In this document: positions 29,465 to 39,048 of the stretch, in pieces
Layout: each line of letters starts with the position of its first letter
How positions within the stretch are numbered: position 1 is the stretch's first letter
Made by a program: the position numbers and the translations under genes
NCBI GenBank assembly: GCA_937923405.1
Contig: CALDUY010000020.1
Span: forward strand, 134,777-198,776
Length of the DNA: 64,000 nt
Reading direction: 5' to 3'
From: an uncultured Gemmataceae bacterium
GTDB lineage: Bacteria; Planctomycetota; Planctomycetia; Gemmatales; Gemmataceae
The notes under the pieces: generated by a model
Databases searched by the model: none
What the model was told of the DNA's origin: nothing
The model's input: the letters and a program-made list of their open reading frames with translations, nothing else

Positions 29465-32080
29465 ATGTTCACGACGCTACTGCTGCTCGCTGCTGTTGCT
29501 CCCCCTCCCGCCGCTCCGCCGCCGACCGTGATCGCACGCTGGATCGAAGAACTCGGTGATGACGAGTTCACGGTTCGGGAAGCTGCCTCGCGGAAGTTGC
29601 AGAACGCCGGCCAACTCGCCGAACCAGCCCTCCAGAAGGCGCTTAACCACACGGATGCCGAGATTCGTCTTCGCGCAAAAACCATTTTGGCCGAGCTGAA
29701 ATGGGGCATATTGCCTAATACTCCCGAGCCGATCGCTGAGTTGATCCGCTCGTACCGGGCAGCAGCACGCAGCGAACGCGGCGAAGTGCTGCGGAAGCTG
29801 CTCGCCGCTGGCGAACCCGGCTGTCGCGCCGTCGTGCGCATTGCTTATGCCGAGGACGACGCCCTGGTACGCTCCGAAGTGTTTCGCGGGCTGACCGACT
29901 CGGTGTTTCGTCAGGCTCCCTTGCTGATCGACCAGGGTGAACTGTCTCGACTGGAAGCGTTGCTGGAATTACGGCTGGCCGCCGATCCGCGAGCGACGGC
30001 GACACACTATGCCGCCTTCCACGCCCTGACCGGGCAGTTGCCTCGTACAATTGCTCTGTGGGAAGCGCGGTCCAGATCAGTCGTCGTCCCAAAATGGGAG
30101 AGTGAAATACTCGCTTATCTTTATCGAGCCAACGGTGAACTCGACCGCGCCGCCAAGGCCGCCGCCCGGGCCGAGTTGATGCCCTTGCTCGAAGCCCTGC
30201 TATATGAGTCTGCCGACTGGAAAACTCTGGCAGCCTCGCCCAACGAGTTTCCCGTCCCCAATGAAACACGCAGCACTCGAGGCCAAGCCGTAACAGCTGG
30301 CTACCGCCTCGCTTATCTGCGTCTAGCCGGGAAGCAGGAGAACCTCCAGGCTCAACTGGATCTTCTGCAAAACCCCAAGGGGAGCCGCGCCGATGCCCTG
30401 CCCTACGCCAAGGCCTTATTCCTCAACGGCTACGCCGATCTAGGGTTGGAGGTGCTGAGCAAGAGTGAGTACAGCCCGCGGATGGTTTTTGAGATTTATT
30501 ATGCTCAAAATCGAGTCAAGCAGGCGCTGGCCGTCGTCGAGGCGGCACGGAAGAGCGGTTCCAGTGAATTGGCGAGTTTAGAAATCCTTGAAGCAAAAAT
30601 TCTGGCCCATCTCGGTGAGAAGGAGCGGGCCTTTGCTCAGCTCAAACAATACACCGATGCCATCCAACCTGGAGCCGACGAGCCGTGGCACCAGGATCTC
30701 GTCGAGACCGAGCTGTTTCTCGATCGCCGCCAACAAGCCTTAGCAGCAACGGCCAAGATCCTCACTGCCACTGGGGACAACGTCCGGGCTAGCCGCTTGC
30801 TCGATAAACTATTCGATCCCAAAGGCGACGAGGCCTATGCCTTGTACAAGGTGCTGCGTCGTCTGGAGCCGCGTCAACCCTTCGATCAGACCCTGGCCCG
30901 CCTCGAAAAGTTGCTCGACGGAAAAGAGGATGTGAAAGATCTGGTAAATCGGCTGAAGCTGGACGATGCCGAGACTCCGCCGGACGACTGGCGCATCGTC
31001 GGCGAAGTCTGCCGCTGGGCCAAGCAAGATAAACTCGCCATCGACTGCTTCCGGCAAGCGAACACACCGCTGGCCTGGATCCGCCTGGCGGATCTGCATG
31101 CCGCCAACAAGGACTGGGACAAAGCAGCGATGCACTACCACGCCGCCTACCAGCTAGGGTTGAAACAGGAGATCGCGCCGACCGGTGAGGCCACGCCCTG
31201 TCTGGCCCTGTGGCTCTCTGGGCATGCACTGGTGCAGGCAGGTCGCCAGGCCGAGGGCAAGGCCCGCATGGAGCGTGCCCATCTGTTGCCCCTAGCTGAT
31301 GGACAGGTACGATTCGACTTTCTGCGTGCCCTCCGCAAACGCAAGCATCAGGAAGCCGTGCGACGCGAGGAACAGTCGCTGCGTCGCTTCGGAGAGCCGA
31401 TCTTGTCCGAACCCGATTCGTACTTCACTGGCGAGGGGTTGCGAGCAGCGGCCATCGACCTGGCCACCCGCAAAGAGTGGCTCCGCGCTGCCGATGGCTA
31501 TGAGCAAACCTTTCTGCGCTGCCTGCAACCGATGATGAATTTCACCCGTGGATCGGCCTACGTCACGGTGCCGGGGCACATCTTCGCCCTTCGCGTAAAG
31601 GGCTTACTGACTGCCGACCGTCTCGACGAGGCGCTCGTTGAAGCCGCTCGCGCTCGCCGTAGTCTGCCAGGTAATATTGAACTAGCCACTTATTTGATCC
31701 CTGAACTAGAGGAACGCGGACGATCGAAAGAGGCTGACGATTGGTACCGCCAGATCCGCGAGCCGTTCGCCGAGGTGCTCGCGGCCTATCCCAAGTGTGC
31801 CTGGGCACGCAATCAGATCGCCTGGTTGGCTGTGTCCTGCCGCCGTGACCTCGACGAAGCGTTGAAGCACGCCCAGCAAGCTGTAGCGCTGGCCCCCGAG
31901 TCGGCTTCCTATCACGACACCTTGGCCGAGGTATTGTTCCAACTAGGCAAGCAAGACGAGGCTATCGCCGCCCAGAAGAAAGCTATCGCTCTGCAACCGG
32001 ACCGTGCGATCTACAAAAAGCAGCTCGAGCGCTTCCAATCGGGCGATCGCAGCCGACCTCGGATCGAGGAAGAGGACTAG
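29465..32080 (+). CDS. Exported HEAT- and TPR-repeat protein, unknown function
   Basis: 871 residues from the ATG at 29465, with ggagg 8 bases upstream; two earlier in-frame starts (29405 TTG, 29438 ATG) lack this. A leader 'MFTTLLLLAAVAPPPAAP' precedes HEAT-like repeats ('DDEFTVREAASRKLQNAG', 'HTDAEIRLRAKTILAEL'), a motif seen in many planctomycete exported proteins. The middle and C-terminal parts are helical TPR-type repeats, the last one canonical ('ESASYHDTLAEVLFQLGKQDEA', 'IALQPDRAIYKKQLERF'). It is a scaffold-type protein with no catalytic motif. Single gene, with repeats on both sides. Confidence 0.85.
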   Translation: MFTTLLLLAAVAPPPAAPPPTVIARWIEELGDDEFTVREAASRKLQNAGQLAEPALQKALNHTDAEIRLRAKTILAELKWGILPNTPEPIAELIRSYRAAARSERGEVLRKLLAAGEPGCRAVVRIAYAEDDALVRSEVFRGLTDSVFRQAPLLIDQGELSRLEALLELRLAADPRATATHYAAFHALTGQLPRTIALWEARSRSVVVPKWESEILAYLYRANGELDRAAKAAARAELMPLLEALLYESADWKTLAASPNEFPVPNETRSTRGQAVTAGYRLAYLRLAGKQENLQAQLDLLQNPKGSRADALPYAKALFLNGYADLGLEVLSKSEYSPRMVFEIYYAQNRVKQALAVVEAARKSGSSELASLEILEAKILAHLGEKERAFAQLKQYTDAIQPGADEPWHQDLVETELFLDRRQQALAATAKILTATGDNVRASRLLDKLFDPKGDEAYALYKVLRRLEPRQPFDQTLARLEKLLDGKEDVKDLVNRLKLDDAETPPDDWRIVGEVCRWAKQDKLAIDCFRQANTPLAWIRLADLHAANKDWDKAAMHYHAAYQLGLKQEIAPTGEATPCLALWLSGHALVQAGRQAEGKARMERAHLLPLADGQVRFDFLRALRKRKHQEAVRREEQSLRRFGEPILSEPDSYFTGEGLRAAAIDLATRKEWLRAADGYEQTFLRCLQPMMNFTRGSAYVTVPGHIFALRVKGLLTADRLDEALVEAARARRSLPGNIELATYLIPELEERGRSKEADDWYRQIREPFAEVLAAYPKCAWARNQIAWLAVSCRRDLDEALKHAQQAVALAPESASYHDTLAEVLFQLGKQDEAIAAQKKAIALQPDRAIYKKQLERFQSGDRSRPRIEEED

Positions 32081-32222
32081 CAAACCCACTGGAAGACTCA
32101 CGTCCCGCGCTCGCCTGGAAACGAAACCACAGGGGACTCAACCGTCTCCCGCTTGCTCGAGCGGTCCTCAGGATGGTGTCGTGGCAACGGGTTACTATGG
32201 TTTACCCACCAGGCACGCAGGG

Positions 32223-32279
32223 GTAGTCGCAGGCTTGAGCCTGCGCGCGGGAATCGCGGGCTAAAGCTGGCGGCTACCG
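32223..32279. repeat. Two degenerate units of the dispersed palindromic repeat family
   Basis: GTAGTCGCAGGCTTGAGCC followed by TGCG at 32223-32245 and GCGGGCTAAAGCTGGCGGC at about 32256-32274 are imperfect versions of the GCAGGCTAAAGCCTGC hairpin core. They fill the gap between the converging genes that end at 32080 and 32429. Confidence 0.65.
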
Positions 32280-32311
32280 ACCGTTTGCGGCTGCCTTGAG
32301 AGGCTCGCGCG

Positions 32312-32354
32312 AAAAAGACCAGCCCCCTGTTGTGCTGACAACAACAGAGGGCTG
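32312..32354 (-). terminator. Rho-independent terminator of the DUF1549/DUF1553 gene
   Basis: Read on the minus strand, CAGCCCTCTGTTGT pairs with ACAACAGGGGGCTG around a short loop (one mismatch), and the stem is followed by GTCTTTTT. It lies 75 bases after the stop codon of the gene at 32429. Confidence 0.85.
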
Positions 32355-32390
32355 ACCATCTCCAGTTGGCTCACGAGGTTGAACTCAGGA

Positions 32391-32423
32391 TCATTTGTTC
32401 AAGACAATTTCCTTGGAGTTCAT
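32391..32423 (-). repeat. Duplicated last 11 codons of the neighbouring DUF1553 gene
   Basis: Minus-strand reading gives MNSKEIVLNK and a stop, against MNSKEFVFNK and a stop at the true gene end (32429-32461). The two 33-base copies are 38 bases apart and differ at a few positions. The extra copy lies between the stop codon and the terminator. It may be the remnant of a duplication or of a lost second gene. Confidence 0.8.
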
Positions 32424-32428
32424 CCGTG

Positions 32429-34954
32429 TCACTTGTTGAAGACAAACTCCTTGGAGTTCATCAGTGCCCAGAGGATGTTTTCATATGCAACCCGCTTGTT
32501 AGAAGCGTGCTTGGCGAGGTGTTCCAGCGCCTCCTGACGTTGCTTGTCGGTCGGCTTGCGAGCAAAGGCCCAGAGGAACAGTTCCTCCACTTTTTCTGCA
32601 TCGGAGCGGGTCGTATCTCGGGCCAGCACGTCGGCTCGGCCACCGCTTCGAGATAACTTGCCCTGCACTTCGTCGGAGTTGAGCAGATGCAACGCCTGGG
32701 CTAGGTTGGCCTCGCTGACACGTTCACACTCGCAAGCACTGATTCGCTGCGGCCGACCGAACACGTCGAGGAAATACGATTGGAACGATTCGTCGGGCAA
32801 CATGATGGCCCGATTCGGCGAAAAGCGATCGGTGGGCAAGCCGCCGAACCCCGCTGGTGCCAGAGTCACTTGATTGACTGCATCGTACAGCACCTCCGCC
32901 GACATGCGTCGAGGATAGTACCGGGCATAGTTCTGCTTGTCATGATTATTGAACTCGTTGGGCGTCGAACTGAGTTGATACGTTCGACTCTTCACGATCA
33001 CTTTGACGAGATGCTTCAGACTAAACTTGTGATCGATCAGTTCCTTGGCCAAGGCGTCGAGCAGCTCGGGATTCGACGGTGGATTAGTGATCCGCATGTC
33101 GTCGAGCGGATCGACGATGCCCCGATTAAAGAAGTGGGCCCAGTAACGGTTGACGACAGCTCGGGCGAAGAACGGGTTGTCCTTGGCTACCATCCAATCG
33201 ACGAGTTTTTGGCGTGGATCCTCGAACGGCCCCACGTCCATGACCGGGCCATCGAGCGGCTTGAACTCGGCGGGACGGTTGGTCTTTTTGTTGATGACCT
33301 GGCCGCGCGTGCTGGTGAAGATTGCTTCGCGACGGGCCGACTCGTCATTGTTGTTAGCCCCCAACACTGGGATGCGTTTGCGTCCAATGCGGCCAAAGAA
33401 GGCGGCCAGGTTCCAGTAGTCGTCCTGGCTCCACTTCTCGTAAGGATGGTGATGGCACTGGGCACAGGCCAGCCGCTGTCCCAGAAACACCTGGGCGGCA
33501 TCGTCGACGAACTCCTGGGGCTGGCGCAGCTCCTTGTACCAGACCGTTGGCGGACTAGTTTGCTCGTCGCCAGTCGCGGCCAGGATCTCGCGCACGAACT
33601 CATCGTAGGGTTTGTCCTTGGCGAGGGACTGGCGGATCCAGTTGTGGAAGGCGAACGTCCCTTTGGCGCGCTCGGCTTGACCACGCCGCTTCACTCGCAG
33701 GATGTCGGCCCACTTGTTGGCGAAGTAATAGCTATACTCCGGCGAATCGAGCAGGCGATCGACCAACTGATCACGCTTTTTAGGATCTTTATTATCGATA
33801 AACTCTTGCACCTGTTTAGGGGTCGGCAGCGTGCCGCACAGGTCGAGATAAATGCGGCGAATGAACTCCGAATCGGTGCAGAGTTCACTGGGCACCAGGC
33901 CAAGCTCTTTCCACTTCTTCTGGGTGTGGATGTCCACCAACGTCTGTACGGGGAAAGAGTAGTTCGGTGAAGCAGCTCCCAGTGGCACTGTGGCTCGGAA
34001 GGTGGTGACGAATTCTTGGTAGCGCACCATGATGGCCGCCTCCCCCGACAACGACAGAGTACGAACCAGCCCGCTTTCGTTGACCGTGGCGATCTCTTGA
34101 TCGTTGCTTTCGTAGGTGGCCCGTCGCGTGATGTCCTCGATCGAACCATCGGAGTAATGGGCATAGGCGGCAAACTGCTGCTTACTGTCGCGCTGCATGA
34201 CGCGATGTTCGGGATAGACCGAAATCCGCGTCACGACGGGATCATCCTTTTCGCCCACTGGCATACCGGAAGCGATCCAGCGGCGAATCATGCGGTACTC
34301 GTCGGAGTTAACCTCCATGCGTTTGCCACCGCCGTGCGCCACGAGGCCAACGGCCTTGGTCAGAAGCAGGCTCTGCTCCGGAGCCGCCGGGAAAAGGCGT
34401 CGCCCACGAGCCTCTTTCACCAGCGAGGCGTAATCGACCTCCGGCTCGAAGCCCAGCAGCGACAGACGAAAGCCGTTCTGCCCGCTGGCCTTGCCGTGGC
34501 AACCGCCCGAGTTACAACCGAGTTTGGTGAAAATCGGTACGATCGAGTTGGCGAAGTTGATCGGTAAATCGACGTCGCACGATTCGGTCCGAACCGGAAT
34601 CTGTACCAATTTGTCGCCGTAGCGAGCGGTGATGGTAGTGGAACCATTGGCCACGGGAATGGCTCGTCCCGAGGCGGTAACGCGAGCGATCTTCTCGTCG
34701 GCAACGGTGTATTGCACGTCGTGGGTCAGATCAACAAGTCGGCCACCGGCCAACTCGGCGGTCAGAATGACCTGCTGAGCATCATCAACCCCCTTGAGCG
34801 TTAGTGAGGCGGGTTGGACAACGAGTTTTTGCACTTCGCCGGGAGCAGGCAGGGCAGCGGGAGTGGTCGGTTTGGGTGGTTCCGCGGCAAAGCAAGGAAG
34901 CATCAGGGCGAGCAACGCCAGGGCCGCCAGAACGGGCCGGTGGGTGTGTGGCAT
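32429..34954 (-). CDS. DUF1549/DUF1553 protein with Big_2 Ig domains and a CX4CH motif
   Basis: 841 residues; the ATG has agggggt about 9 bases upstream. A signal peptide (LAALALLALMLPCFAAE) is followed by a Big_2-type Ig domain (about 42-122, 'QKLVVQPASLTLKG'). CNSGGCH at 147-153 is a CX4CH motif rather than CXXCH, in 'IVPIFTKLGCNSGGCHGKASGQ'. A second Ig-like segment precedes DUF1549 ('RRIYLDLCGTLPT', 'CAQCHHHPYEKWS'), and DUF1553 follows ('NRYWAHFFNRGIVDPLDDMR'). This is the second main subtype of the planctomycete family. No DUF1501 gene is adjacent, unlike the cluster at 5572-11830. Confidence 0.93.
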   Translation of the reverse strand: MPHTHRPVLAALALLALMLPCFAAEPPKPTTPAALPAPGEVQKLVVQPASLTLKGVDDAQQVILTAELAGGRLVDLTHDVQYTVADEKIARVTASGRAIPVANGSTTITARYGDKLVQIPVRTESCDVDLPINFANSIVPIFTKLGCNSGGCHGKASGQNGFRLSLLGFEPEVDYASLVKEARGRRLFPAAPEQSLLLTKAVGLVAHGGGKRMEVNSDEYRMIRRWIASGMPVGEKDDPVVTRISVYPEHRVMQRDSKQQFAAYAHYSDGSIEDITRRATYESNDQEIATVNESGLVRTLSLSGEAAIMVRYQEFVTTFRATVPLGAASPNYSFPVQTLVDIHTQKKWKELGLVPSELCTDSEFIRRIYLDLCGTLPTPKQVQEFIDNKDPKKRDQLVDRLLDSPEYSYYFANKWADILRVKRRGQAERAKGTFAFHNWIRQSLAKDKPYDEFVREILAATGDEQTSPPTVWYKELRQPQEFVDDAAQVFLGQRLACAQCHHHPYEKWSQDDYWNLAAFFGRIGRKRIPVLGANNNDESARREAIFTSTRGQVINKKTNRPAEFKPLDGPVMDVGPFEDPRQKLVDWMVAKDNPFFARAVVNRYWAHFFNRGIVDPLDDMRITNPPSNPELLDALAKELIDHKFSLKHLVKVIVKSRTYQLSSTPNEFNNHDKQNYARYYPRRMSAEVLYDAVNQVTLAPAGFGGLPTDRFSPNRAIMLPDESFQSYFLDVFGRPQRISACECERVSEANLAQALHLLNSDEVQGKLSRSGGRADVLARDTTRSDAEKVEELFLWAFARKPTDKQRQEALEHLAKHASNKRVAYENILWALMNSKEFVFNK

Positions 34955-35067
34955 GAAGAGTACCCCCTGAAAGTAAACAAGGCGTGAACCATAAGGTAGG
35001 TCTGCAAGCAGATCTCAGTATTCTCGCTGCCGGATCCTCCGAGTGCAAGGGAGATCCGGGGAAAGTG

Positions 35068-36456
35068 TCAGAGAGCCGTTTCCGCGAACACCTGCCAGAG
35101 GATCACCACTGTCCAGGCCACGAACAGGGCCATGCTAAGTAGCACTGCCAAAACGCTGCTGAATCGCGGAGCAGTAGTTCCCACATAGGTAGCGCTGTGC
35201 GCCGGTGGACAGGCCACGCCGGGATAAGGCGGCTCCCAGGCGGGGAGTCCCTCGGGAGTCATCAGCCTCGCTCTCGTCTCATACAGCGCATAACAGATGG
35301 TTCCCAGTACTAGAATCGCTGCTCCCAATAGAGCGGCAAGATACCAATCCGGCACCGTACTCTGTCCTTCTTCCAGTTGCACTAACTGAGGAATTCGTGC
35401 CAACGTCACCGAGAGGGAGTTGTTGAGGAAGTGCAGAAGCATCGGCATCCACAATGAGCGGGTTGTGATATAGACATAGTGCAAAATCAGGCCGACCGTG
35501 GTGGCCATCGTGCCCTGAAGCGGGTCAATGTGGATGAAGCCGAAGAGGAACGACGTGAGAATCACGCCCCACCAAACGCCGTGTTTCCCAACCAGACCGC
35601 GTCCGAGGTAGGCTCGGCACCAGAGTTCCTCGCTAAGGCCGGGCATCACGCCAATCACGAAGATGGCCACCCCAAGGGGCCAGCTGTTGATCTGCTTGAG
35701 GAACTCGCTCATGAAATCGCCCTGATCCGAGGGCAGCCGCCATTCACCCGTTATCGAGCGAAAAACCTGATAGAAGAATACGGCCTGCCCCACGCAAAAG
35801 ACGAGCAGCAACGTCGAAAGCAGAAAGGCTCGCCAACTCGGGGTCGGTCCTAACGCTCGTTTCGACCAATTGCTGCCGAACACCAGACTCAGCAGCGCCC
35901 AAAGCAAGCCGGTGAGGAGCAACATCGTGACTAGCGCACTCAGAAAGGCCATCAGTCCGCCCACGTCCTTGGTGCTGGGGAAATGCAAGACTTCCGAGAG
36001 GCTCCAGGCCACGCCGTTCGCGAAAACGAGGAAGGCTGGCCACATTAGGATGACCAGTACCAGATGCCAGACACTGGGGCGGCGCAAGGCTACCTCGCGT
36101 TTCCACTCGCGGCCAGCGACGACGCGCAACACCACCAGCGACATGACGATAATCATCAGATGAGCAAACCATTGCGCGAACCCTAGCGCAACCTGCATCG
36201 TCGTCGATTCCAGCAAGGTCGAGGCGTTGCCATCCTTGAACAGGTCAGGCTCGGCCACGGCCAGGTAAAACACGAACGGCAACACGACTACGATCGGGGC
36301 ACAGATCTGCGTGATAATCAGCAGAGCCAGGCACCAAGCCAGTGCCCACCAGAAATTCGGATGCAGCGGCAAGGGACGCGGTTCCGTGGAAGGCAGAGGC
36401 GGCGGGGAAGGCTCTTCCGGATAGGCCGGCAGGGCGTCGAGAATGTCGCTTGACAT
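35068..36456 (-). CDS. CPBP-family intramembrane glutamic protease
   Basis: 462 residues from the ATG at 36456; a longer frame to 36519 would overlap the upstream gene. It starts with a proline-rich cytoplasmic segment and has about eight to ten membrane helices. The CPBP (Abi) active-site motifs are in the C-terminal half: EExxxR in 'GLSEELWCRAYLG', FxxxH in 'FLFGFIHIDP' and HxxxN in 'LHFLNNSL'. The family includes Rce1-type CAAX proteases and immunity proteins; the substrate here is unknown. It lies 17 bases after the glycosyltransferase-like gene on the same strand, so it is likely the last gene of that unit. Confidence 0.88.
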   Translation of the reverse strand: MSSDILDALPAYPEEPSPPPLPSTEPRPLPLHPNFWWALAWCLALLIITQICAPIVVVLPFVFYLAVAEPDLFKDGNASTLLESTTMQVALGFAQWFAHLMIIVMSLVVLRVVAGREWKREVALRRPSVWHLVLVILMWPAFLVFANGVAWSLSEVLHFPSTKDVGGLMAFLSALVTMLLLTGLLWALLSLVFGSNWSKRALGPTPSWRAFLLSTLLLVFCVGQAVFFYQVFRSITGEWRLPSDQGDFMSEFLKQINSWPLGVAIFVIGVMPGLSEELWCRAYLGRGLVGKHGVWWGVILTSFLFGFIHIDPLQGTMATTVGLILHYVYITTRSLWMPMLLHFLNNSLSVTLARIPQLVQLEEGQSTVPDWYLAALLGAAILVLGTICYALYETRARLMTPEGLPAWEPPYPGVACPPAHSATYVGTTAPRFSSVLAVLLSMALFVAWTVVILWQVFAETAL

Positions 36457-36473
36457 GTGCTTGTCCGCGGGAC

Positions 36474-38021
36474 TTAGTAGTTTATGTGGCCGGTCGACTC
36501 CAACCAATTGTAGATCCACGGATGCCGCCAGGGATTCCAGTACTGGTAGGTCATCGACAGAATGCTCATCACCAGTAATAGCAGAGCAAAAAGTCGACCC
36601 CAGCGATTTCCTTCAAGGAGGTCGAGGATCGGCAATAGAGACAATAACCACAACGGCGTCAACCACATCAACCAGCGCGGCCCATTGCTCCAGCCGCCGT
36701 AGTTGTCGCTGCGATACAGATAAAAGCCGATTACCACCAGCGACACCACCAGGGAGCAGACGGCCAGCGACCGAGCCGGTGGAGCGAATTCGCCGCGCTC
36801 CCCTCCGGTGCCACGTGTCAACCAGACGAACATGCCCGGCACGGACAGCAGCATGAGCGGCATCAGCGAAAACCAGCCATGATGCCCCAGCAGCAGATGA
36901 AAAGCGTACACTTCTCGAGGCTCGCCATTGCGTCCGGCGAAGTCGATGCCTCGCTTGTGGATTCCCTCTGGCACGCGCCAATGACTGCCCTCATATTCGT
37001 ACCAGGGCGTGCCGAATTTGAAGTAGGTTGGCAGCAATTGGCCGCTCTGGGCATACTCCAGAGCCATCTGCGTTCCGCAGAGCAACAACACCCCTGGTAG
37101 ATAGTAGAACAAGGCTCGCCCCGGAGCGCGGAAGAGCAGTCCCAGCCCGAGCATCCCCGCCAAAGCCAGAGCCGGTAAATCGTTGCAGGCCGTGAATCCT
37201 GCCGCGAGTCCGGCCAGAAAGTACCAACTGCCGCCCCCGCTGCGCAAAGCACGAGCCGTCGCATACAACGCCACTGTTGCTGCCGTGGTGGCGACCGTGT
37301 GATTGTTCAAGCTGATCAGAAACGGAGTTACCAAGGTAGCGAATCCTGCCGCGCCGACGACGAAGTAGCGCGCCCAGTCCGTCTGTCCCAGTTCGTCCGC
37401 CATCCGCGACAACAGCCAAAGGTACAGCAACAGCGGCAGGACATTGGTAATCAGTAGGATGGTCCGCACTACAAGAAAGCGATCGCGCACCATATCCCAG
37501 CCGAACAGTTGTTTCAACAACCAGTATTCTCCGGCGACCAGGACGGACAACAGTGGCGGCTTGGTTGAGTAATATTCCAAGGTGGTCGGATTCAATACCT
37601 TGTCCACGCTCTGAAAGCCATCCTGAAAAATGATGCCCGAGTCGGCGGACGTCCGCGCGGTCAGACCAGCCTGTCCCAAGGCGATCAGTTCCAGTGGATG
37701 GGTGGCGGCGAGCAGGGCGGGTGCGCTGGCCGTCACCACGACCCGATCGCGACGACCGACCACCCAAGTCCCCTCCTCGACTAAGGCCCGCGCCAGGGCA
37801 AAGCGTGAACGGTCGTTGGAACTGAAGGTCGGCCAGGGATCAGGCCGTTTGCTCGGCCAGGGCGGACGTGGACGGTCTTCCTTTTCCCCTCGATGGACAC
37901 TAGGTTCGTTGAGGCGTTCCGCCGAGGCAATACGCCCTAATGTCACTCCCACAGCCAGAGTGATGAGCAAGCCATAGACCAGGGATCGCGCGTGCGGCGT
38001 GGATTCAGGAAGCGGCATCAT
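36474..38021 (-). CDS. Polytopic membrane glycosyltransferase-like protein (GT39/ArnT-like layout)
   Basis: 515 residues with about ten membrane helices. The first luminal loop is long and acidic or aromatic ('FSSNDRSRFALARALVEEGTW', 'TLEYYSTKPPLLSVLVAGEYWLLKQLFG'), the arrangement of GT-C glycosyltransferases that use polyprenyl-phosphate sugars (GT39/GT83). The SNDRSRF and STKPP segments match the conserved loop of this group. It overlaps the GT2 gene upstream by 17 bases. A GT2 polyprenyl-phosphate sugar synthase followed by a GT-C transferase is a classic pair for envelope or protein glycosylation. Confidence 0.8.
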   Translation of the reverse strand: MMPLPESTPHARSLVYGLLITLAVGVTLGRIASAERLNEPSVHRGEKEDRPRPPWPSKRPDPWPTFSSNDRSRFALARALVEEGTWVVGRRDRVVVTASAPALLAATHPLELIALGQAGLTARTSADSGIIFQDGFQSVDKVLNPTTLEYYSTKPPLLSVLVAGEYWLLKQLFGWDMVRDRFLVVRTILLITNVLPLLLYLWLLSRMADELGQTDWARYFVVGAAGFATLVTPFLISLNNHTVATTAATVALYATARALRSGGGSWYFLAGLAAGFTACNDLPALALAGMLGLGLLFRAPGRALFYYLPGVLLLCGTQMALEYAQSGQLLPTYFKFGTPWYEYEGSHWRVPEGIHKRGIDFAGRNGEPREVYAFHLLLGHHGWFSLMPLMLLSVPGMFVWLTRGTGGERGEFAPPARSLAVCSLVVSLVVIGFYLYRSDNYGGWSNGPRWLMWLTPLWLLSLLPILDLLEGNRWGRLFALLLLVMSILSMTYQYWNPWRHPWIYNWLESTGHINY

Positions 38022-39048
38022 GGTGTGTCGGGGTCAAGGAGGATGGGGAGGTGACGCCGTCCGTCTCGCCACGTCCGGTTAGGGGAGTCTGTTCCACGAT
38101 ACTGTAACTGTCCTCATCTTTTCCCTGATAGGCGGTGATCAATTCGGCGAGAAAACCGATCGACATCATCTGCGATCCTAGGAGTAGAGCCGCCAGCGAA
38201 TAGTGCAATAAGGCTCGCTGATGCAGTGGATCGGACAAATCCGGATACCACAGACGAATCACCCAGATGATGGCGAGATACCCCAAACCCAGACTACCGA
38301 ACAAGAAAGCAAGCAAGCCCAGCGAACCTAGCAGATGCTGAGGACGTCGACCATAACCAGTGAGAAATTTCACCGTTAAGAGATCGAGAAAGCCCTTCAC
38401 AAAGCGACGCACACCGTACTTCGAGCTTCCGAAGCGGCGCGGGCGGTGATTGATTTCGATCTCGCCGACGGTGAAGCCGCGAGCCGACGCCAACACTGGA
38501 ATAAAGCGGTGCAGTTCGCCGTACAGGCGGATCTCGCGAAAGACTTCGGCTCGATAAGCCTTCATGCCGCAGTTGTGATCGTGCAGATGAACCCCGGTCA
38601 ACCAACCCACCATGCGATTGAAGATGCGGCTGGGGATAACTTTGTGCCAAGGGTCATGACGAATGCGTTTCCAGCCCGAAACCACGTCCAACGGCGAACC
38701 GTCCGGACCACCTTGCTGTAACGCGGTCAGAAAGCGGGGAATCTCGGCAGGGTCGTCCTGCAAGTCGGCATCGAGCGTCAATACGATGCTGCCCACAGCG
38801 GCGCGGAAGCCAGCCGAGAGCGCCGCCGCCTTGCCGAAGTTCCGTCGAAAGCGGATGCCGCGCACATTCTCATAACGACGCGACAGATCCCGAATCACGT
38901 CCCAGGAACCATCTTTTGAACCATCATCTACAAAAACGATCTCTAAAGTCAGCTGATTCTGATGTTGAATCGAAACAATCTCGGCGTGCAATGGCAGCAG
39001 ACTTTCGCGCTCATTGAAGACTGGAATTACTACCGAGATGGCCGCCAC
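38005..39048 (-). CDS. GT2-family polyprenyl-phosphate glycosyltransferase (DPM1/ArnC-like)
   Basis: 347 residues. The start is GTG at 39048 with ggaggg 7 bases upstream; an ATG one base earlier is out of frame. The GT-A domain shows 'VVIPVFNERESL', 'IVFVDDGSKDGSWDVI' and 'VLTLDADLQDDPAEIP'. 'HDHNCGMKAYRAEV' and 'RPRRFGSSKYGVRRFVKG' are typical for polyprenyl-phosphate sugar synthases. Two membrane helices follow near 245-310. It transfers a sugar from a nucleotide donor to the lipid carrier on the cytoplasmic side. Its product is likely used by the GT-C enzyme overlapping it. Confidence 0.92.
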   Translation of the reverse strand: MAAISVVIPVFNERESLLPLHAEIVSIQHQNQLTLEIVFVDDGSKDGSWDVIRDLSRRYENVRGIRFRRNFGKAAALSAGFRAAVGSIVLTLDADLQDDPAEIPRFLTALQQGGPDGSPLDVVSGWKRIRHDPWHKVIPSRIFNRMVGWLTGVHLHDHNCGMKAYRAEVFREIRLYGELHRFIPVLASARGFTVGEIEINHRPRRFGSSKYGVRRFVKGFLDLLTVKFLTGYGRRPQHLLGSLGLLAFLFGSLGLGYLAIIWVIRLWYPDLSDPLHQRALLHYSLAALLLGSQMMSIGFLAELITAYQGKDEDSYSIVEQTPLTGRGETDGVTSPSSLTPTHHDAAS

